A stretch of DNA of 13,460 nt. Source: an uncultured bacterium (GTDB lineage: Bacteria > Desulfobacterota > Desulfobulbia > Desulfobulbales > Desulfobulbaceae). Shown here one piece after another: positions 8,680 to 13,460 of this stretch (its first letter is position 1; every line of letters begins with the position of its first letter). The notes below the pieces were generated by a model, which ran no database searches, was not told the DNA's origin, and worked only from the letters and a program-made list of their open reading frames with translations. The stretch covers positions 1 through 13,460 of the forward strand of contig CAIMMA010000301.1 of the NCBI GenBank assembly GCA_903842475.1. The letters are read 5' to 3'. Position numbers and translations under genes: made by a program.

Positions 8680-8720
8680 GGCAATCGCCCGGCGTACTCT
8701 TTCAATACATACTATCGGCA

Positions 8721-9713
8721 ATGTATACCAAATATTACGGTCTCGCTAAAAAGCCTTTTGCCCTCACTCCCGATCCGGCAACCGTGTTCATGAGTGAAAC
8801 CCATCAGGAAGGGTTGGCCATTCTCAAGTACGGGATTCTCAGTAAAAAATGTTTTCTGGTGCTGACCGCCGATGTAGGTTCCGGAAAGACCACGCTGCTG
8901 CAGGCTCTGGTCAACTCCCTGGAACAGGACGTGCATCTCTGTCTGCTCAACAACCCTATTCTGCATCGCGATGAGTTTTTTTCCTTCATTGCCAAAAAAC
9001 TGGGACTGTCCTGGGATGGCAACAAGGCGATGTTCCTGATCGAATTCGGCCTGTTGCTCAAGCAGTGTTTTGAAAAAGGGGAACGGGTGCTCTTGATTGT
9101 CGATGAGGCCCATGTGTTACCCGTTGATTTGCTTGAGGAGATTCGGTTGTTGTCCAATCTGGAAGAAAAAGGTCAGGATGTTCTGTCCATCTTTCTCGTC
9201 GGCCAACCGGAGCTCAATGAGCGGATGAGCGATGATCGTCTTCTGCCCCTGCGACAGCGGATCGGCATCAGGTTTCATCTCAACCGTTTTGATTTGGAGG
9301 AAACCCGGCAATATATTCACTTTCGGCTGCGCACCGCAGGGGCCCGCCATCTCAATATTTTTTCCGGGGAGGCCATCGCCTTGATCCATGAGGCGAGTCA
9401 GGGCACACCTCGGCTCATCAATATTATCGGCGATCATGCCCTGCTCACCGGATTTGCCGAAAACAAACCGGTTATCGGAGCGGATCTCGTCCGGGAAAGC
9501 ATCGATGATCTTCATTTTCCCGGCGAGGATAACCCCCTCCCCGTGGCCAGGTCGCCTCGGGCCAAAGGTAAAATGAGAGCGGTTTTTGGCGGCCTGGGCG
9601 TAGCCTTTCTCGTTGTTGTTTTGTTGTTGCTTGAGATGGTACCGGAAGTCCGGAAATTTTCGCTTCTTGGCAGGTTGTTTCCCGAGTCCTGGTTGCAGTA
9701 TCTGCATTTTTGA
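8721..9713 (+). CDS. ExeA/GspA-like AAA+ ATPase, C-terminally membrane-anchored (exosortase-system-associated type)
   Basis: A 330-residue ATPase. The opening MYTKYYGLAKKPFALTPDPA is the typical ExeA-family start, so ATG 8721 is preferred over an in-frame ATG at 8652 that lies inside the previous gene. Walker A is ADVGSGKTT (50-58; the first Gly is replaced by Ala, which is allowed), Walker B is VLLIVDEAH (123-131), the sensor region is FLVGQPEL (158-165), and arginine-finger candidates lie in LPLRQRIGIRF (175-185). GTPRLINIIGDHAL (228-241) is the usual C-terminal AAA+ signature. A single hydrophobic helix (about 288-305) followed by a 25-residue tail replaces the peptidoglycan-binding domain of true ExeA. 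Similar ATPases occur in exosortase-linked polysaccharide clusters, where their job is not established. It starts 41 bp after the chain-length gene and ends 21 bp before the kinase start. Confidence 0.88.
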   Translation: MYTKYYGLAKKPFALTPDPATVFMSETHQEGLAILKYGILSKKCFLVLTADVGSGKTTLLQALVNSLEQDVHLCLLNNPILHRDEFFSFIAKKLGLSWDGNKAMFLIEFGLLLKQCFEKGERVLLIVDEAHVLPVDLLEEIRLLSNLEEKGQDVLSIFLVGQPELNERMSDDRLLPLRQRIGIRFHLNRFDLEETRQYIHFRLRTAGARHLNIFSGEAIALIHEASQGTPRLINIIGDHALLTGFAENKPVIGADLVRESIDDLHFPGEDNPLPVARSPRAKGKMRAVFGGLGVAFLVVVLLLLEMVPEVRKFSLLGRLFPESWLQYLHF

Positions 9714-9724
9714 TTGGTTTTATT

Positions 9725-9730
9725 GGAGGA
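9725..9730 (+). promoter_or_regulatory. Shine-Dalgarno that fixes the GTG start of the BY-kinase
   Basis: GGAGGA lies four bases before GTG 9735 and is the best ribosome binding site in the operon. The protein begun there, GKVFKAMKLAD, matches the usual start of CpsD-like kinases. This supports GTG 9735 as the true start, rather than the internal TTG 9926 used by the downstream frame. Confidence 0.75.
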
Positions 9731-9734
9731 AAGC

Positions 9735-10606
9735 GTGGGAAAAGTATTTAAGGCCATGAAACTGGCTGACGAATCTGTCGGATTGGAACAGGCGGAGACC
9801 AAACAAGACGAACTCCAGTCTCCGGTGGAACCCGAAAAGGAGGCAATTTCAGAGCCGCCCCCGTCCCTCGTCCGCAGCGCTGCGACGACTCGGCCCATCT
9901 CGGGCGGTGGGACGCTCGTCTTACTTTGGCAACGGCAACTACCGGGCCGGTGGCGGAAAGCATCCGATCCCTGCGTACGCGTATTCTCCATCCAGCCACA
10001 GGCGGGGTGCCTCGGAGTATATTGGTGACCAGTGCATCCCCGGGGGAAGGAAAAAGCTTTATCTGTGCCAATCTCAGCATCTCGCTGGCCCAAGGTGTGG
10101 ATGATTACTGTCTGTTGGTCGATTGCGACTTGCGGCGGCCTGCGCAGCATCTCATGTTCGGCTTGAGCAATAGAGCCGGGTTGGCTGATTACCTCCAGCA
10201 CAAAAAAAAGCTGTCGGAGCTGATTGTGCCCTCCGGCGTGGACAAACTTTCTATCCTCCCTGCTGGCCCGCGGTCGATCAATCCGGCTGAACTTGTGGGT
10301 TCTGCTTCCATGACCGGGTTGGTCGATGAGTTAGAGGGGCGTTATGAAGACCGTATTGTTATCCTGGACAGCCCGCCCCTGAATGCCGCCAGCGAAACGG
10401 CCATCCTTGCCCGCCATGTTGACGGTGTGATCCTGGTGGTACGTCATGGTTTGTCACGGCGGGAACATGTCAAAGCCCTGGTGGACACCATCGGCCGGGA
10501 TAAAATCATCGGGGTGGTTTTCAACGCATATAAAACCAACCTGCTCGATGCCAAGGTGTTCGGCTATTACGAATACCAGCAAAACTATTACTACAGCGAG
10601 AAATAA
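9735..10606 (+). pseudogene. BY-type tyrosine kinase (CpsD/Wzc-kinase-like), frameshifted
   Basis: Two overlapping frames together make one BY-kinase of about 290 residues. The first frame starts at GTG 9735 (GKVFKAMKLADES) and reads on to a stop at 10026-10028. The second, one base back (-1), is recognisable from about 9905 (RWDARLTLAT, then GPVAESIRSLRTRIL) to the stop at 10606. The second frame carries the whole catalytic core: Walker A SASPGEGKS (10031-10057), Walker A' LLVDCDLRRP (10112-10141), Walker B VILDSPP (10358-10378), and a tail with six tyrosines in FGYYEYQQNYYYSEK, the autophosphorylation cluster of this family. The frames join best inside the G-rich 9903-9910, where adding one base gives ISGGWDARL. 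The downstream frame has no ATG, only TTG 9926 without a ribosome binding site. This is either a real one-base loss or a sequence error; no convincing slippery site is seen. Partner: the chain-length protein encoded two genes upstream. Confidence 0.85.
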
Positions 10607-10909
10607 TTGGCGCCCCTCTTCGAGGCTCTGGTCGGGAAAACGTCGGGCTTTAGGCGTCGAGTGAGATGAGCCCAGACCGCAAGGTGCCGCCTCGGTCGAC
10701 GCCTGCAGGCTGATTGAGATATGTTTCCGAGAAGTTGGCAACGACCTCGTCGGGGCGAGGCGGGGCACTTTTTTCGTTTTCTCTCTAGATAAAAGGGAGT
10801 GCTGCTGCTATGGTGTGCCACTTTTCCCCATGCCTTGGGGGGGGCGCATAACGGGCAACTGTCAATTATTTGGTTCAAGAAGGATACGTACTGACTACAG
10901 AGGACAAAA
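10607..10909 (+). other. 303 bp noncoding region with strong predicted RNA structure
   Basis: No convincing gene lies between the BY-kinase and the carbonic anhydrase. The left half holds complementary segments: gggct (10645-10649) with agccc (10669-10673), and aggcgtcga (10652-10660) with tcgacgcct (10696-10704). Together they have H-type pseudoknot topology. A large hairpin with a T-run follows (separate entry). The perfect palindrome gcctgcaggc sits at 10701-10710. The right half (10775-10909) has a G-run at about 10838-10845 and the carbonic anhydrase ribosome binding site AGAGGA (10899-10904). No clear -35/-10 pair was found for the carbonic anhydrase gene. Confidence 0.5.
10684..10774 (+). 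terminator. Large terminator-like hairpin after the polysaccharide operon
   Basis: The arm gtgccgcctcg (10684-10694) pairs over 11 bp with cgaggcggggcac (10756-10768), with a two-G bulge. After a small internal loop, cgacg (10697-10701) pairs with cgtcg (10748-10752). A run of six T (10769-10774), then CGTTTT, follows directly. A shorter local hairpin, cctcg/cgagg (10745-10760), is an alternative form. The position about 80 bp after the kinase stop fits an operon terminator. The large loop (about 46 nt) is unusual. Pairing was done by eye without energy calculation. Confidence 0.5.
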
Positions 10910-11521
10910 ATGATGCAGCCAGTTAAGGAACAGGTGACAGGGAAAGAAGCACTTATAAAATTAATGGCCGGAAATCAGCGGTTTGTAACCGGAACACTGG
11001 AACATCCCAATCATTGCGAAGAATCAAGAAGGGGGCTGGTTTCCGCTCAGAACCCCATAGCAGTGGTTTTGACCTGCGCCGATTCACGTGTTCCCCCGGT
11101 GGATGTGTTTGATCAGGGGCTGGGCGATCTGTTTATCGTCCGGGTTGCCGGGAACATTATCAATGACCATATCCTCGGCAGTATTGAATATGCCGTATCC
11201 CATCTGAATACCCCCTTGGTCATGGTCATGGGGCATTCTTCGTGCGGTGCGGTTGGAGCGGTTGCTCAAGGGGTGAAGCTGCATGGGCACATCGCCAGCT
11301 TGACCCCGTCGATCGATGCCGCCCTGAAAAAGGCCAAGGGTATGGATGGGGTTTGGACCGAAAACGCCTCAAAAGAGCTGGCCAAAACCACCGCCAAAAA
11401 AATCGAGGATTCGGAACCTATTATCAGGGATTTAGTCGATCAAGGGAGCGTGCTGGTGGTGGCTACTTATTATGATCTCGAAACCGGAGTGGTTTCGATG
11501 CTCAGTGACGAGGTCTTGTAG
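10910..11521 (+). CDS. Beta-class carbonic anhydrase
   Basis: A 203-residue zinc enzyme interconverting CO2 and bicarbonate. The zinc ligands are C56 in TCADSRVP (55-62), H109 and C112 in GHSSCGAV (108-115). D58 and R60 form the conserved catalytic Asp-Arg pair. IVRVAGN (76-82) and the C-terminal ATYYDLETGVV (185-195) are further family marks. There is no signal peptide, so a cytosolic location is expected, where the enzyme could supply bicarbonate to carboxylases. The AGAGGA site five bases before ATG 10910 supports that start; the second codon is also ATG. The gene follows a 303 bp structured noncoding region and precedes the nth-xth fusion by 192 bp. The subclade (Can- or CynT-like) was not determined. 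Confidence 0.95.
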   Translation: MMQPVKEQVTGKEALIKLMAGNQRFVTGTLEHPNHCEESRRGLVSAQNPIAVVLTCADSRVPPVDVFDQGLGDLFIVRVAGNIINDHILGSIEYAVSHLNTPLVMVMGHSSCGAVGAVAQGVKLHGHIASLTPSIDAALKKAKGMDGVWTENASKELAKTTAKKIEDSEPIIRDLVDQGSVLVVATYYDLETGVVSMLSDEVL

Positions 11522-11713
11522 ACCGGTGCCTGCCGGATTGCGTTTTTCGAGTGCCAGGAGGGGGGCGTTTTTCTGCCCATCGTCGTTCAGCGCTTTTATC
11601 GATGCACCCCTGCTGTTCCGAGGGAACGATTTCTTCACCATTTTTATGGCTACGCTCCAGAGAGGGGTGTCGATCCCGGCTGGCATCTCTTTGTTGAATC
11701 GAATCCTTCTTGT
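11522..11713 (+). repeat. Intergenic segment with imperfect terminal inverted repeats, possible small repeat element
   Basis: Between carbonic anhydrase and nth-xth. The segment is bounded by tgcctgccgg (11527-11536) and ccggctggca (11676-11685), an inverted pair matching at 9 of 10 bases and spanning 159 bp. No stop codon occurs in the plus frame of the flanking genes, and the minus strand is open as well, so several shadow frames overlap here. No flanking target duplication, transposase or strong terminator is visible. A mobile or dispersed repeat is one reading. Plain intergenic DNA, or a short ccgg-loop-ccgg hairpin followed by T-rich sequence that ends carbonic anhydrase transcription, is another. 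Confidence 0.25.
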
Positions 11714-13159
11714 ATGACCTTCCCTATTGACCAACTGCTTCCCATTCTGGAGGATGAAGTTAGAACCTATCAGGTTCCGGTGGTTGACCTGATTGCTGCC
11801 CAATCTCAAGATCCATTCAAGGTGCTAGTGGCGACCATGCTTTCAGCGCGGACCAAGGATGAGGTGACCGCTGCGGCCTCCCGTCGACTCTTTGCCCGAG
11901 CCGGCACAATCCGTGAGTTGGGACAACTGTCGGTGGCGGATCTGGAAACAATCATTTATCCGGTGGGTTTTTTTCGCAACAAGGCCAGATTCCTCAAGGC
12001 ATTGCCGGCTGTACTCGAGGAGCAGTTCGGAGGAGTTGTCCCCGCTGACCTTGACTCCCTGCTCAAATTGCCGGGGGTGGGCCGCAAGACCGCCAATCTT
12101 GTTGTGGCCGTGGCTTTTCATTCGCCGGCCATCTGTGTTGACACCCATGTGCATCGCATCATGAACATTTGGGGCTACGTGCAGACGGGCACTCCGCTGC
12201 AGACTGAAATGGCTTTGCGGAAACAATTACCCATCCAATATTGGACTCGAATCAACTCAATTTTGGTTGCTTTCGGCCAGGGGACATGCAAACCGCAACG
12301 GCCGCACTGTGATCGCTGCGTGATCGTGGCTTGGTGTCCCCAAATCGGAGTGACTCCACGGAATAAAAGAGAAATGACCACAACACCAATGGATTCGGCA
12401 AAGAAATTGGTTTCTTGGAATGTCAACGGGCTCAGGGCTGTATTGAAGAACGGTTTTGTTGAGGTGCTGCAGGGCTTGAATCCCGACATCCTCGCCTTGC
12501 AGGAGATAAAGGTGCAACCGGATCAACTGTCCGACGCGCTCCGAACTTTCCCTGGCTATCAGGCCTATTGGAACCCTGCCAAGAAAAAAGGGTATGCCGG
12601 CACTGCTGTTTTGAGCAAGCTCGTCCCGCTCCGGGTTATCTATGGGCTCGATTGTCCCGAGTTTGATGAGGAAGGGCGGGTGCTAACCCTCGAATACCCG
12701 GATTATTATTTAATCAACAGTTACTCGCCCAATGCACAACCCGAACTTCAGCGCCTAGCCTATAAACAGGATTTCAACCGGTCGCTGCTCGGCTTCCTGG
12801 ATCGCCTCCGTCAGGAAAAAACGGTGGTGTTGTGCGGTGACTTAAATGTTGCTCATAAGGAAATCGATCTGGCCAATCCTAAGGCAAATGTCAAGAATCC
12901 CGGTTTCTCGGTGCAGGAGCGCGCCTGGATGGATGAATTGATAGCTGCCGGATATCTCGATACCTTTCGTAAATTCAATCAGTCACCGGACCAATATACA
13001 TGGTGGAGTTATCGCTTTAATGCCCGCGCTAAAAATATCGGCTGGAGAATAGATTATTTTATTGTGGATGGCGCCAGCAGCGATCGAGTGCTTGATGCCT
13101 CTATTCACAGAGAGATCATCGGATCCGATCATTGTCCGGTGAGCCTTCTTCTGCAATGA
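11714..13159 (+). CDS. Endonuclease III-exonuclease III fusion (bifunctional base excision repair enzyme)
   Basis: A 481-residue ORF with two complete enzymes. Residues about 1-212 are endonuclease III, which removes oxidised pyrimidines and nicks the abasic site. It has the helix-hairpin-helix LPGVGRKTANLV (119-130) with catalytic K125, D143 in VDTHVHR (142-148), and the [4Fe-4S] ligands C192, C199, C202, C208 with spacing 6-2-5. Residues about 230-481 are exonuclease III/AP endonuclease: WNVNGLRA (235-242, N236), LQEIK (E264), Y337 in INSYSPN, GDLNVA (D376, N378), RIDYF (D447) and GSDHCPV (D472, H473). All family catalytic residues are present in both halves. The linker (about 213-229) is short and polar and contains M221 and M226, so separate internal initiation of the second half is possible; the site before M221 is weak. 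The site of E. coli Nth Gln41 reads Arg here (LSARTKDE). ATG 11714 is the only standard start in the open frame, and it lacks a Shine-Dalgarno. Confidence 0.93.
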   Translation: MTFPIDQLLPILEDEVRTYQVPVVDLIAAQSQDPFKVLVATMLSARTKDEVTAAASRRLFARAGTIRELGQLSVADLETIIYPVGFFRNKARFLKALPAVLEEQFGGVVPADLDSLLKLPGVGRKTANLVVAVAFHSPAICVDTHVHRIMNIWGYVQTGTPLQTEMALRKQLPIQYWTRINSILVAFGQGTCKPQRPHCDRCVIVAWCPQIGVTPRNKREMTTTPMDSAKKLVSWNVNGLRAVLKNGFVEVLQGLNPDILALQEIKVQPDQLSDALRTFPGYQAYWNPAKKKGYAGTAVLSKLVPLRVIYGLDCPEFDEEGRVLTLEYPDYYLINSYSPNAQPELQRLAYKQDFNRSLLGFLDRLRQEKTVVLCGDLNVAHKEIDLANPKANVKNPGFSVQERAWMDELIAAGYLDTFRKFNQSPDQYTWWSYRFNARAKNIGWRIDYFIVDGASSDRVLDASIHREIIGSDHCPVSLLLQ

Positions 13160-13460
13160 TGGTTCGGCGGGCAGGCTTGTGACTGCCGTAGGTTTTGGAA
13201 TATTTAGACATGCATCTGGAAGACCATGTTTAATTTTCACCCGTTTAAACTTTGCAGGCCAGAAATCAGTTGCCGAGGATACGGTTGTTGATTCAGCCCT
13301 TCATGACTCCATTGTTCCCCCTCAGGGTGGGAAGTTTTGGTCTATTTTAAGTTTAAGTCCCCTTCTCAGGGGAAAAGACCTGTTCGGTCGATTTGACCAT
13401 GTGAACAACTGTGTGGTAGCAAAGAGGCGAGCGGAATAGCACCAGGGGCATTATTCATTA
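13160..13460. other. 301 bp right-end segment without a convincing gene
   Basis: Downstream of the fusion gene. Two short hairpins are seen: ttccc/gggaa (13315-13333), then gttttgg, a weak possible terminator; and tcccc/gggga (13358-13373), flanked by an outer ggtct/agacc pair. A GTG-initiated 86-codon frame (13179-13439) has no recognisable motif and no good ribosome binding site. Nothing on the minus strand looks like the start or end of a neighbouring gene. Confidence 0.4.

Noticed and set aside
8652..8720. Earlier in-frame ATG for the ATPase, adding 23 residues
   Set aside because: It lies inside the chain-length gene, has no ribosome binding site, and adds residues before the family-typical MYTKYYGL start.
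9855..9910. Programmed -1 frameshift site in the kinase gene
   Set aside because: The C-run and the G-rich segment do not form a slippery heptamer in the zero frame, and no obvious downstream stimulatory hairpin was seen by eye.
9512..10201. 229-codon minus-strand open frame across the ATPase and kinase genes
   Set aside because: Antisense to clearly recognisable AAA+ and BY-kinase sequence, with no family motif of its own.
11519..11713. UAG read-through joining carbonic anhydrase to the nth-xth fusion
   Set aside because: The stop is a TAG and the frame continues open, but the carbonic anhydrase ends at its normal family length and the intervening translation resembles nothing known.
11432..11809. 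125-codon minus-strand frame and an overlapping 81-codon plus-strand frame (11472-11717)
   Set aside because: Both overlap the ends of carbonic anhydrase and nth, show no motifs and have no ribosome binding sites. They follow from the stop-poor gap rather than a gene.
13179..13439. 86-codon GTG-initiated frame at the right end
   Set aside because: No motif, poor ribosome binding site and a composition unlike the neighbouring genes; kept only as part of the gap description.

Overview
The window carries ten protein-coding genes, nine of them intact within the window or cut only by its edge and one frameshifted. Gene content points to a Gram-negative bacterium, probably of the Desulfobacterota (the former delta-proteobacteria, Desulfobulbales-like). 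The clues are a TPR+AMIN cell-wall amidase, an EF-P/EpmA pair, and a GumC-like chain-length protein with a separate tyrosine kinase and an ExeA-type ATPase. The taxonomic call is inference from gene types; no rRNA or other marker is present. There are no tRNA or rRNA genes, CRISPR arrays, transposase genes or phage genes.

Left block, minus strand (1-4675). A YfcE-type metallophosphoesterase gene is followed 49 bp later by full-length mutS. After a 276 bp gap comes the 5' part of a periplasmic N-acetylmuramoyl-L-alanine amidase gene that runs off the left edge.

Centre, plus strand (4867-6353). efp and epmA lie 5 bp apart: translation factor EF-P and the enzyme that attaches beta-lysine to it. 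A 191 bp divergent region separates them from the phosphoesterase and has plausible promoters facing both ways.

Polysaccharide block (6396-10606). A PPP-type phosphatase gene on the minus strand is divergent, by 40 bp, from a three-gene plus-strand operon: a Wzz/GumC-like chain-length protein, a membrane-anchored ExeA-like AAA+ ATPase, and a BY-kinase with a tyrosine-rich tail. The kinase reading frame is broken by a one-base shift near 9903-9910. No glycosyltransferase, Wza, Wzx or Wzy gene is present, so this is a control module separated from the biosynthetic genes or the edge of a larger locus.

Right block, plus strand (10607-13460). A 303 bp noncoding stretch contains a large terminator-like hairpin and a competing 9 bp pairing, followed by a beta-carbonic anhydrase gene. 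After a 192 bp gap comes one 481-residue ORF that fuses a complete endonuclease III to a complete exonuclease III, joining two consecutive steps of base excision repair in one chain. The last 300 bp show no convincing gene.

The most notable points are the Nth-Xth fusion, the frameshifted BY-kinase, and the switch-like RNA structure between 10645 and 10774.
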